A stretch of 5,436 bases of DNA from Collinsella sp. (GCA_031295725.1 JAUMNV010000085.1:1-5436), one strand, 5' to 3'; shown: positions 1 to 4,355, counted from the first letter of the stretch. Numbers and translations are program-made. Notes: a model not told the origin generated them from the letters alone.

Positions 1-1
1 T

Positions 2-310
2 AAACTCTCGACAGGAATGAAGCAGCAGGTAAAGCTTGCCATGGCGATAGCGACCGATTGCCCGTACCTCATCCTCGATGAACCGCTGAACGGCCTCGAT
101 CCGGGAAAACGGAAAACCTCCTGCGACGCGATGCGCAGCGAAGTGGCGCGGGGACGCAGCGTGCTCATTTCAAGCCATCTACTCGACGACCTGGCAGACC
201 TTACCAACTCGTTCTACTTCATCGAAGCCGGCACGCTCGTGGAAAAGATCAAGTCGTCCTCGCAGACGCTCAAGCAGGAATACCTCGATACATACGAGGG
301 AGGTGAATGA
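2..310 (+). CDS. ABC transporter ATP-binding protein, C-terminal part (5' end outside window)
   Basis: This is the C-terminal ~102 codons of an ABC ATPase, open from the first in-frame codon of the window, so the true start lies to the left. The order of motifs is canonical: signature loop LSTGMKQ (LSGGQ variant) in the first codons, Walker B YLILDEP, D-loop NGLDP and the H-switch histidine in ISSHLL. The Walker A half is not in the window. The LS.GMKQ.V.LA signature is usual for ABC-2 type exporters of the drug, lantibiotic or YtrB-like groups. The protein would hydrolyse ATP on the cytoplasmic side of a membrane exporter; the substrate cannot be told. The stop codon is followed after one base by the start of the next gene, so the two are probably co-transcribed. 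No permease gene is visible next to it and it may lie upstream. Family assignment is firm; subtype is inference. Confidence 0.93.
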   Translation, partial: KLSTGMKQQVKLAMAIATDCPYLILDEPLNGLDPGKRKTSCDAMRSEVARGRSVLISSHLLDDLADLTNSFYFIEAGTLVEKIKSSSQTLKQEYLDTYEGGE

Positions 311-311
311 C

Positions 312-740
312 ATGACAGGCAAGAGCTATGCAAAGATAGCGATTGTTGGCTTTGTACTTTGTCTTGCAATGGTGCTATGTGCATCATTTGCGAGGTATAG
401 GTCTGAGCAGTCGTTCATCGATGGCGCTGAAAATGGGTTTGGCATAGACGGGATGTATGTCAACGATGGCGCGACCAGGCCGTCTATGGCGATTCTTGCA
501 GGCGAAGACATGGAATGGCAAATCTGTAATGACGATGGCTCTTGTCTGAGTGGTCGTTTGGCCGCAACGAGCGACCCGAATTCGTTCGATCTTCTCGACA
601 ATGATGGATCGGATTGCGGTTCAGTTCACCTGTCGTATGCATCACGAGATGGGATGGACGGCATTCTCTACGTCTCCCATGAGTCTGGCGATTTCAAGAT
701 GCGCAGGACTAACCGAGTGCCGGCTTTTTTCGAGGAGTGA
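312..740 (+). CDS. Membrane-anchored protein of unknown function, downstream of ABC ATPase
   Basis: A 142-residue protein I do not recognise. Residues 8-27 form one hydrophobic segment (signal anchor or uncleaved signal peptide; no good lipobox). The rest, about 115 residues, is polar, acidic and probably beta-rich, with three cysteines (72, 78, 102) that could form a disulfide outside the cell. I chose ATG at 312 because GGAGGTGA at 299-306 lies five bases upstream. A GTG at 303 extends the frame by three codons but would sit inside that ribosome binding site. The ribosome binding site is within the last codons of the ABC gene, which suggests translational coupling and a shared operon. A role as an accessory or exported partner of the transporter is inference from position only. 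A GC-rich hairpin follows the stop codon. Confidence 0.75.
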   Translation: MTGKSYAKIAIVGFVLCLAMVLCASFARYRSEQSFIDGAENGFGIDGMYVNDGATRPSMAILAGEDMEWQICNDDGSCLSGRLAATSDPNSFDLLDNDGSDCGSVHLSYASRDGMDGILYVSHESGDFKMRRTNRVPAFFEE

Positions 741-745
741 GAATT

Positions 746-774
746 CCCGGCGGTCTGCCGATCAGGCCGCCGGG
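746..774 (+). terminator. GC-rich hairpin after the ABC operon, terminator-like
   Basis: The arms CCCGGCGGTCTG and CAGGCCGCCGGG pair over 12 bp with one T-G wobble and a 5-base loop (CCGAT). It starts six bases after the stop of the preceding gene, as expected for a transcript end. There is no T-run after it (GTATTGAAC follows), so it is either a weak or factor-dependent terminator or an RNA 3'-end stabiliser. Confidence 0.5.
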
Positions 775-783
775 GTATTGAAC

Positions 784-848
784 CCCGCATTCATCCGTAC
801 ACACACGGATGAATGCGGGAAGTGTCCGGATGAAGTTGATAATCAAGG
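784..848 (+). repeat. 65-bp palindrome module, copy A (inverted partner at 3886-3950)
   Basis: The first 36 bases are a hairpin with a perfect 15-bp stem (784-798 with 805-819) and loop ACACAC. The next 29 bases match copy B at 27 positions and contain the ATG at 830 that begins MKLIIK. Similarity stops abruptly after AATCAAGG. The compensated differences in the stem (G-C in copy A where copy B has A-T) show that pairing is conserved, not just sequence. In copy A the Shine-Dalgarno equivalent is weakened (GGGAAGTG where copy B has GGGAGGTG). The reading frame from 830 ends after 20 codons at 890-892, so this copy no longer leads into an obvious intact gene. Confidence 0.85.
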
Positions 849-1178
849 AAACAAAGCCGTTCTGCCTGGGACGGCTTTGGCCTGGACTTTAACTACAACA
901 TCGCAATCGACACTTATCAGCTCGCGCAACGCGCATGGCCAGATCTCGGACGCTGGTGCATGGAGGACCTTCGAGATTTACTGGACATCCAAAACGACGA
1001 CGCACACCGCGTGCTCGCCGACTGCGAAGACGAGATGGCTGTCTACAATGCGATCAGAAACGGCGTGAAGTCCGGAGATCTTTCTGTGGAACCGCCGCGC
1101 CGTCGCGCGAGCCGACCGGGCAACCCGGGTAATCTGGTCCCGGCTCTCCCGGTCGTATTCCTACGATATCGCCCCTAG
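843..1178 (+). pseudogene. Remnant of a DnaQ-type (DEDDh) 3'-5' exonuclease, C-terminal half
   Basis: The frame is open from 843 to the TAG at 1176-1178. From about 876 it reads GLDFNYNIAIDTYQLAQRAW, then a leucine-rich LEDL/LLDI-like stretch, then DDAHRVLADCEDEM and a helix AVYNAIRNG. This is the layout of the end of the exonuclease domain of DNA polymerase III epsilon-like proteins: IDT..LA, a short helical spacer, and ExoIII motif HR.L.D with both His and Asp present. The ExoI (DxE) and ExoII parts are missing, and the 5' side is the palindrome module instead. No start with a ribosome binding site exists; the first in-frame ATG (960) lies inside the domain. The Pro/Arg-rich last ~25 residues look like read-through of foreign sequence. 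I read it as a truncated, inactive gene; the family call is moderately sure. Confidence 0.6.
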
Positions 1179-1190
1179 ATCACCAATGTG

Positions 1191-1430
1191 TCAGATAAAG
1201 AATGAGGCAATGGCTGTGATCACGCCTACGGCAGATGCAACGACTGCGCCTTTTTTCCTCTCCTTTAGTCCGACGAATAGGGTTGCCGTAAAGTAAAGGG
1301 CGGAAATGCAGTCTATGGCAAGCAAAACGAGTTCCTTGGGTGGTTTCAGCAAAAGGTCGCTAGCAAAGAGTAATGCAAGCAGGGCAAAGCCGATTGTGAC
1401 CAAGTATCTTGATTGATTTTGCGACAGCAT
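1191..1430 (-). CDS. Small membrane protein, three predicted membrane segments
   Basis: A 79-residue hydrophobic protein of unknown function. Membrane segments are visible at about residues 10-28, 34-55 and 62-79, with a charged loop LKERKKG (55-61) between the second and third that should stay in the cytoplasm. The last segment runs to the C-terminus (SFFI). The ATG at 1428-1430 has only a modest ribosome binding site (GAAAGG about 9 bases upstream). That site lies within the end of a 37-codon ORF starting at 1556, so translation may depend on the upstream ORF. Overall composition is less G+C rich than the IS sequences to the right. It could be a small transporter subunit or an immunity-type protein, but nothing in the sequence decides this. 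Confidence 0.6.
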   Translation of the reverse strand: MLSQNQSRYLVTIGFALLALLFASDLLLKPPKELVLLAIDCISALYFTATLFVGLKERKKGAVVASAVGVITAIASFFI

Positions 1431-1442
1431 GGCAACTGCCTT

Positions 1443-1556
1443 TCAGAACATGCAAGTGAAAAGTCGGTACGATGTCATTGCGGTTGCAAACAAGCCGCCG
1501 TCAGGACCGGTTGTCACGAGACCGGCGATAACGCATTTTCTCGGTTTCCAGCTCAT
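1443..1556 (-). CDS. Possible 37-residue leader or small hydrophobic peptide ORF
   Basis: A short ORF beginning MSWKPRKCVIAGLVTTG. A strong purine-rich ribosome binding site (GAGAGAGGGG) lies six bases before its ATG at 1554-1556. An in-frame ATG six codons earlier would overlap that site. The stop (TGA at 1443-1445) is 12 bases before the start of the 79-residue membrane protein. Promoter-like elements lie just upstream at 1589-1617. It could be a genuine small protein, a translated leader coupling the next gene, or the remains of a longer N-terminus. Support is the ribosome binding site and spacing only. Confidence 0.35.
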   Translation of the reverse strand: MSWKPRKCVIAGLVTTGPDGGLFATAMTSYRLFTCMF

Positions 1557-1588
1557 GACAGACCCCTCTCTCATGGTGCAACGCATAC

Positions 1589-1617
1589 ATTATGAGATAT
1601 GCACATTATCTCGCTAA
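1589..1617 (-). promoter_or_regulatory. Possible promoter with an operator-like palindrome in the spacer
   Basis: Read on the minus strand, TTAGCG (1617-1612) and CATAAT (1594-1589) are separated by 17 bases, giving a weak -35 and a fair -10. The spacer is almost filled by the inverted repeat GAGATA-N7-TATCTC (1594-1612), where a dimeric repressor could bind. Start of transcription would be near 1582, about 25 bases before the ATG at 1556. The -35 match is poor, so this is tentative. Confidence 0.35.
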
Positions 1618-1658
1618 TCAATTTCAATATCCATCATCTAACACTAAAGAATACTGAC

Positions 1659-1940
1659 TCACCGGTTCAGCGACGATGCGTTTTTGCCCTTGCGTTCCCA
1701 CTCGCGTAACCGCCTCGCCGCGTCGGCGGTCGGAAGGGCCTTCGTCTCGCAATCAGCGACCTTGTAACCGTATCTGTCGAGCCAGGCAGCAAGTGCATCC
1801 CAATCGACGCGCTTCCAGTCGCCGCCCGGCGCGTGCTGCATCACGAGGCCTCCGGCGTCCACGAGCCCGTGGATATGCTCTCCTTGCAGGCCTGCGATGA
1901 TTTCGCCGGTGCATACGATGCTAGGTCGCTGTGCCAGCAC
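1659..1940 (-). CDS. Hypothetical protein, possibly N-terminally truncated
   Basis: A 93-codon frame of unknown function with coding-like, G/C-ending codon use. It contains a GGDWKRVDWDALAAWLDRYG stretch (39-58) and ends in a very basic, charged helix (AARRLREWERKGKN, 75-88). There are no membrane segments, so it should be cytoplasmic. The start is uncertain: the GTG at 1938-1940 has no convincing ribosome binding site, and the frame stays open upstream to a stop at 1980-1982 without an ATG. This is what a 5'-truncated gene would look like. It is transcribed away from the 2036 gene, and the intervening 95 bases hold no clear promoter for either. I cannot assign a family; the tail could bind nucleic acid, which is a guess from charge alone. 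Confidence 0.45.
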   Translation of the reverse strand: MLAQRPSIVCTGEIIAGLQGEHIHGLVDAGGLVMQHAPGGDWKRVDWDALAAWLDRYGYKVADCETKALPTADAARRLREWERKGKNASSLNR

Positions 1941-2035
1941 TGCGCAAACGTATTGGCCTTTGTGCCCCTTTTGGCAACTTTAGCATGACTATAGGTTAAA
2001 CCAACCCACAGCCATGAGCACGTTAACGTAGTACT

Positions 2036-2455
2036 ATGCTAATTACACGGATAAGGCAGGGGTATTTTTCTTTGGCGAATAAATTTGTATTTCATGGCAA
2101 GGGGAGTGGCGTTAAGGTTTTCATCGCTATATCAGTTGCCGTGTTCGCATTCTCTGCGCTATTTCTAAAAGTGGAGCGTTGCCAAAAAGATAGCGGAGGT
2201 GACTATTCACATTTGTGGTTCGTGAGCGGATTGGTGTTGAACGTTGACAGCTCTGGCGATTTTACCATGTCGGTCGAAAGCGAAGATCCATATAACGACG
2301 GGTCTGATCGTCTGACCATTCTGGTTGATTCAGAACATACGCGCTATGTAAGCGATAGCCCCGTGAGCGTTGGGTCTAAAGTCAAGGTAGGCTATTTTCT
2401 CGATTCCCGAAAGAAAAATACGATTCGCTGCTCTTCTGTGGATGTGTTGGAATAA
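2036..2455 (+). CDS. Membrane-anchored small protein with a beta-rich outer domain
   Basis: Up to 139 residues: a short basic N-terminus, one membrane segment at about 26-45 (VKVFIAISVAVFAFSALFLK), and an ~90-residue polar domain. Alternating hydrophobic strands in that domain (FVSGLVLNV, DFTMSV, RLTILVD, SKVKVGYFL, IRCSSVDVL) resemble a small OB-like barrel as in other cell-surface anchored proteins; that fold is inference. The ATG at 2036 has no ribosome binding site. A TTG at 2072 (residue 13) follows AGGCAGGGG at a workable distance and would keep the whole membrane segment, so the true start may be there. An intrinsic terminator at 2489-2518 follows, making this a single-gene unit. The plan (one anchor plus a small outer beta domain) is the same as that of the 312-740 protein, without visible sequence similarity. 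Confidence 0.65.
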   Translation: MLITRIRQGYFSLANKFVFHGKGSGVKVFIAISVAVFAFSALFLKVERCQKDSGGDYSHLWFVSGLVLNVDSSGDFTMSVESEDPYNDGSDRLTILVDSEHTRYVSDSPVSVGSKVKVGYFLDSRKKNTIRCSSVDVLE

Positions 2456-2488
2456 TTTTTGAGTAACTATCAGTAAAAAGCTGCGAGC

Positions 2489-2518
2489 AAAGGCCGCTCC
2501 ACGTGGGGCGGCCTTTTT
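2489..2518 (+). terminator. Intrinsic terminator of the 2036-2455 gene
   Basis: AAAGGCCGCTCC pairs with GGGGCGGCCTTT (12 bp including one T-G wobble) around the loop ACGT and runs into TTTTT. It lies 33 bases after the stop codon of the gene before it. This is a textbook rho-independent terminator on the plus strand. Confidence 0.9.
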
Positions 2519-2673
2519 GGTGGATAGACGTTGCGGAGGATGATTGATTGACGTTTTTACTCCGCATGGAAATCGAGTGAGGATTCTGTTCCGCGAGGGG
2601 CGTGTTTTGAGGCTCTTGGCGGTACGTAATTCTCGTTCGGCGTCTTGACGGGACAAAACCCTCGGTTGACTTT

Positions 2674-2704
2674 TTGAAGCGTCCCTAGAATCAGCTGTTA
2701 CGAT
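2674..2704 (+). promoter_or_regulatory. Extended -10 promoter candidate just before the G13 tract
   Basis: TGTTACGAT (2696-2704) is a TGn extended -10 with hexamer TACGAT. TTGAAG at 2674-2679 could be a -35, at a long 19-base spacing. A second pair, TTGACT (2666-2671) and TAGAAT (2686-2691), is only 14 bases apart. From the extended -10, transcription would begin about seven bases on, at the first G of the G-run. No intact gene follows. Confidence 0.35.
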
Positions 2705-2710
2705 AAAAAC

Positions 2711-2723
2711 GGGGGGGGGGGGG
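2711..2723. repeat. Homopolymer tract of 13 G
   Basis: Thirteen consecutive G between CGATAAAAAC and TAACTCC. Runs of this length are prone to replication slippage and to sequencing error, so the true count may differ or vary between cells. It lies outside any intact ORF, so any effect would be on transcription and not on reading frame. Confidence 0.9.
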
Positions 2724-2813
2724 TAACTCCGCGGACACGGCCTAGCGCGCTGCCATCCAGTGCCGATTCTGCCATACTCGCAATTCGGCGAGGATGAGGA
2801 GTATGAATTAATC

Positions 2814-2850
2814 GGGGCTTATAGGACAAAATGTGTGTCCTATAAGCCCC
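2814..2850. repeat. 37-base inverted repeat with a perfect 15-bp stem
   Basis: GGGGCTTATAGGACA (2814-2828) and its exact complement (2836-2850) flank the loop AAATGTG. Neither side has a strong T-run (AAGGATG on plus, GATTAATTC on minus). It could still serve as the transcript end for the minus-strand gene whose stop is at 2944, about 95 bases away, or it could be a small palindromic insertion. It is close in size to the 36-base palindromes at 784 and 3915 but unrelated in sequence. Confidence 0.7.
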
Positions 2851-2928
2851 AAGGATGACGATTCCAATACGGATGACGACACCAAAACCGGCATCGACGG
2901 TTCCATGGACGATTCGGATTCCAAATAG
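2851..2928 (+). pseudogene. Acidic C-terminal tail of a lost gene
   Basis: Immediately after the hairpin a frame reads KDDDSNTDDD, then TKTGIDGSMDDSDSK and a TAG at 2926-2928. Going upstream the same frame passes through the hairpin and hits TAA at 2809-2811, so there is no start. The Asp/Ser-rich composition and repeated GGATGACGA (2853-2861, 2871-2879) look like the low-complexity tail of a surface or secreted protein. A chance open frame of 25 codons cannot be excluded. Confidence 0.25.
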
Positions 2929-2943
2929 GCCCTGTTAGTTGAT

Positions 2944-3381
2944 CTACTTCTTTGCCGGTGTCGTATACGAAACCGCTATACCCGCGGCAATTGCCATGAG
3001 ACAGCTCGCGATGAATCCGAACTCATACTTCAAAACGTTTGTTGCGGTCAGGGCGATAATCAACACGGTCGCAATTTGCAGAATTATCATTATTGCGAAG
3101 AGATTGATTCCTTGTTTGGCCGAAGTCGCTGAGTGAGTTTGGCTTTGTTGATTCAGGTTGTAGCTGACAACAAAAGCGACCAGTTCGCTTGATACGGGGC
3201 CGACTACATAGAAAAAGATTGCGTCAATGAAGCCTATAGTGTTGTAAGTTGTTTCGCCGGAAAAAACAGCGTATAAAGCATATCCAAATCTTGGCTGATT
3301 CATGTATGAGTACGAAAAGACGAAGAGCGTCAATATTGCTACTACCAGAAGTGCATTCAGGACAAATCGTTTGCTTTTCAT
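2944..3381 (-). CDS. Membrane protein of unknown function, four predicted membrane segments
   Basis: A 145-residue hydrophobic protein. Membrane segments are visible at about 7-27, 49-74, 92-114 and 119-139, with a basic N-terminus (MKSKR) and a short lysine-rich end (TPAKK); both ends are expected in the cytoplasm. The frame is open for 28 more codons upstream, but ATG at 3379-3381 is the start because AAGGAG (3388-3393 on the opposite strand) lies seven bases before it and the membrane topology begins at once. The 28 extra codons are charged and have no such site. No family recognised. An even number of segments and small size would fit a small transporter, a DUF-type four-helix protein or an immunity protein; none of these is shown. 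It is a single-gene unit on the minus strand. Confidence 0.75.
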   Translation of the reverse strand: MKSKRFVLNALLVVAILTLFVFSYSYMNQPRFGYALYAVFSGETTYNTIGFIDAIFFYVVGPVSSELVAFVVSYNLNQQSQTHSATSAKQGINLFAIMIILQIATVLIIALTATNVLKYEFGFIASCLMAIAAGIAVSYTTPAKK

Positions 3382-3477
3382 CGATCGCTCCTTCCGGGTG
3401 ACTCTTATTTGTAATTCTACAGCATCCATTTGTTTTTCAAAGAATTTGACTTTCCTAAATAACATGCACTTTCGCTG

Positions 3478-3507
3478 GAGGGTCGCTGTTTGGCGGCCCT
3501 CTTTTTT
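3478..3507 (+). terminator. Intrinsic terminator on the plus strand
   Basis: GAGGGTCGC pairs with GCGGCCCTC (9 bp, one T-G wobble) around TGTTTG and is followed at once by TTTTTT. It acts on plus-strand transcripts, but the nearest gene to the left is on the minus strand. Either an unseen plus-strand RNA ends here, or it insulates the toxin-like gene that starts at 3627. Confidence 0.8.
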
Positions 3508-3554
3508 GCACAGGCGCGGTGGGATGGTAATAATCGGGCGGGAGTCAGCCGCTC

Positions 3555-3563
3555 TGATAGAAT
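3555..3563 (+). promoter_or_regulatory. Extended -10 promoter candidate for the toxin-like gene
   Basis: TGATAGAAT is a TGn extended -10 with a five-of-six hexamer (TAGAAT). No -35 is recognisable at the usual distance. Transcription would start near 3570, giving a leader of about 57 bases that contains the hairpin at 3592-3626. It lies between the terminator at 3507 and the gene. Confidence 0.45.
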
Positions 3564-3591
3564 CGTCCTTGCTGTCGGCAGCCCTCGTGCC

Positions 3592-3626
3592 GGGCAGAGC
3601 CCTCCATCCGATGGGAGGTGATGCCC
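3592..3626 (+). promoter_or_regulatory. Leader hairpin that buries the ribosome binding site of the toxin-like gene
   Basis: The inner stem CCTCCAT (3601-3607) pairs with ATGGGAGG (3611-3618, one bulged G) around CCG, so the anti-SD bases CCTCC cover the GGGAGG ribosome binding site. An outer stem GGGCA (3592-3596) with TGCCC (3622-3626) closes it and ends on the base before the ATG. Sequestered ribosome binding sites are a known control device of type I toxin mRNAs. Confidence 0.65.
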
Positions 3627-3752
3627 ATGACCGATTTCACCGAGCTCGTGAAGCTCCTGACTGCTATGGTCTCGCTCCTCACGGCCCTTGTCGGCCTTTC
3701 CAAGGCACTCAAGCAGGGTTCGAAGCCCAAAAAGAAAGGCCACCGTCGCTAA
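3627..3752 (+). CDS. Small hydrophobic Lys/Arg-tailed peptide, holin-like / type I toxin-like
   Basis: A 41-residue peptide: short acidic N-terminus MTDFTEL, one membrane segment at about 8-27 (VKLLTAMVSLLTALVGLSKA) and a strongly basic tail with KPKKKGHRR at the end. Size, single helix and basic end match the small membrane peptides grouped as putative holin-like toxins and type I toxins (TxpA/Fst-like in plan), which insert in the inner membrane and depolarise it when overmade. Exact family membership is inference. The start is ATG 3627: GGGAGGTG at 3613-3620 is six bases upstream. An in-frame ATG at 3621 would abut that site. The site is hidden in a hairpin, and a convergent ORF from the minus strand overlaps the stop codon by four bases, both common around type I toxin genes. 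It might instead be a phage holin remnant. Confidence 0.6.
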   Translation: MTDFTELVKLLTAMVSLLTALVGLSKALKQGSKPKKKGHRR

Positions 3753-3904
3753 GACGATGACCCAACTTCATTAAGCAACGGCTCTGCCCAGCTCTCTACA
3801 ACTTGGGCTGCCGTCGGCACCATTTTACCCTCCTGACGAGGAATTCGTCCATATTTCAAAAACCAAATTGCGTTTGCTATCGAAGCCTTGATTATCAACT
3901 TCAT
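3749..3904 (-). CDS. 51-residue ORF starting inside palindrome module B
   Basis: A 51-residue ORF (MKLIIKASIANAIWFLKYGR at the start, then a polar half ending NEVGSSS) of unknown function. It has a good ribosome binding site, GGGAGGTG, five bases before ATG 3902-3904; that site overlaps the edge of the 36-bp palindrome. The N-terminal 20 residues are amphipathic or hydrophobic, with no full-length membrane segment. The first six codons are shared with copy A at 830, beyond which the two diverge. The 3' end overlaps the toxin-like gene tail to tail (3749-3752), so its transcript would be antisense to that mRNA. The sequence upstream of the palindrome is IS30 DNA without a clear promoter, so the gene may have lost its own. 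It could be a real small protein, a fusion created at the module edge, or simply transcribed as RNA. Confidence 0.45.
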   Translation of the reverse strand: MKLIIKASIANAIWFLKYGRIPRQEGKMVPTAAQVVESWAEPLLNEVGSSS

Positions 3905-3950
3905 CCGAACACCTCCCACATTCATCCGCACATGTGCGGATGAATGTGGG
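3886..3950 (-). repeat. 65-bp palindrome module, copy B (inverted partner at 784-848)
   Basis: 3915-3950 is a perfect 36-bp palindrome: CCCACATTCATCCGCACA followed by its exact complement. Read on the minus strand, the next 29 bases (3914-3886) give GGAGGTG, then CGGATGAAG and the MKLIIK codons, with only two differences from copy A. The element CGGATGAA occurs three times per module, once inverted and twice direct, at identical spacing in both copies. The IS30-type sequence begins immediately beyond 3950. Confidence 0.85.
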
Positions 3951-4003
3951 AACCCGGTACCCTGAGGGCCGGACCGGCCGGCCCCGGGAGATCGGAGGAC
4001 GGC

Positions 4004-4337
4004 ATGTCCGGAAAGAGGAAGAAGGGTTCCGCGGAGGCGGCCCCGAGGGCCTACGGCAGGCTCACCAGGCACGAGCGGGACACGGTCCAGAGGATGCTGG
4101 AGCGCAGGGCCTCGTGCAGGGAGATCGCCAGGGAGCTGGGCAGGTCGCCCTCGGCGGTGAGCGCCGAGGTGGCGTCGCACAGGTTCGTGACGGCGCCGAA
4201 GTCCAGGCGCGGCGAGCGCGTCGACGGCTCGGCCGACCTGTCGGCGGCCTGCCCGCGCCTGGCGGCGTGGCCGCGCTGCTGCAACGGGTGCGGCCGGTAC
4301 CGTGCGATCGGCTGCAAGCGCCGCCCGCACGTATTCT
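4004..4337 (+). pseudogene. IS30-family transposase, N-terminal fragment cut by an IS21 element
   Basis: ATG 4004 with GGAGG five bases upstream (3994-3998). The first 111 codons are intact and typical of IS30 transposases: a basic leader, then the helix-turn-helix LTRHERDTVQRMLERRASCR...IARELGRSPSAVSAEV at about 20-56, which binds the IS ends. A Cys-rich stretch (Cys 83, 92, 93, 96, 104) precedes RRPHVF. After GTATTC (4331-4336) similarity ends and IS21 terminal sequence begins. The DDE catalytic domain, roughly two thirds of the protein, is absent here and may continue beyond the IS21 element outside the window. Codons are almost all G/C-ending, unlike the genes to the left. A GGGCCGG...CCGGCCC hairpin (3966-3984) lies in the leader, perhaps limiting expression. 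The IS left end is between 3951 and 3990, not exactly located. Confidence 0.8.
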
Positions 4338-4355
4338 GTGTTTCGTCAAGAGGAT

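Larger units (their letters stand above)
2456..2943. other. 488-base stretch without an intact gene
   Basis: This stretch holds the terminator at 2489-2518, a promoter-like element at 2674-2704, a run of 13 G at 2711-2723, a 37-base hairpin at 2814-2850 and a 3' coding remnant at 2851-2928. Between 2519 and 2670 I see several short stop-broken frames and isolated TTGAC(G/T) hexamers but nothing I can call. The frame ending GEDEEYELI at about 2787-2813 is acidic like the later remnant and might be part of the same dead gene. Confidence 0.5.

Noticed and set aside
784..819. Palindrome A as an intrinsic terminator for the ABC operon
   Set aside because: No T-run follows, a separate hairpin at 746-774 is nearer to the stop codon, and the sequence recurs at 3915-3950 in front of an ORF start.
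550..1068. 172-codon plus-strand frame
   Set aside because: It overlaps the 312-740 gene in another frame, runs through the hairpin and palindrome module, and has no ribosome binding site or recognisable domain.
1429..1617. 62-codon plus-strand frame (MATAFQNMQV...)
   Set aside because: No ribosome binding site before its ATG, and it lies opposite the minus-strand small ORF, which does have one.
3382..3465. Longer start for the four-segment membrane protein (173 codons)
   Set aside because: The added 28 codons are charged and lack a ribosome binding site; AAGGAG is placed correctly for ATG 3381.
3302..3760. 152-codon plus-strand frame
   Set aside because: It passes through the start of the minus-strand membrane protein, an intrinsic terminator and the toxin-like gene in another frame, so it is not a plausible gene.
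784..3950. CRISPR array or integron attC interpretation of the repeated palindromes
   Set aside because: Only two copies, in inverted orientation and 3.1 kb apart, without regular spacers or attC-type core sites.
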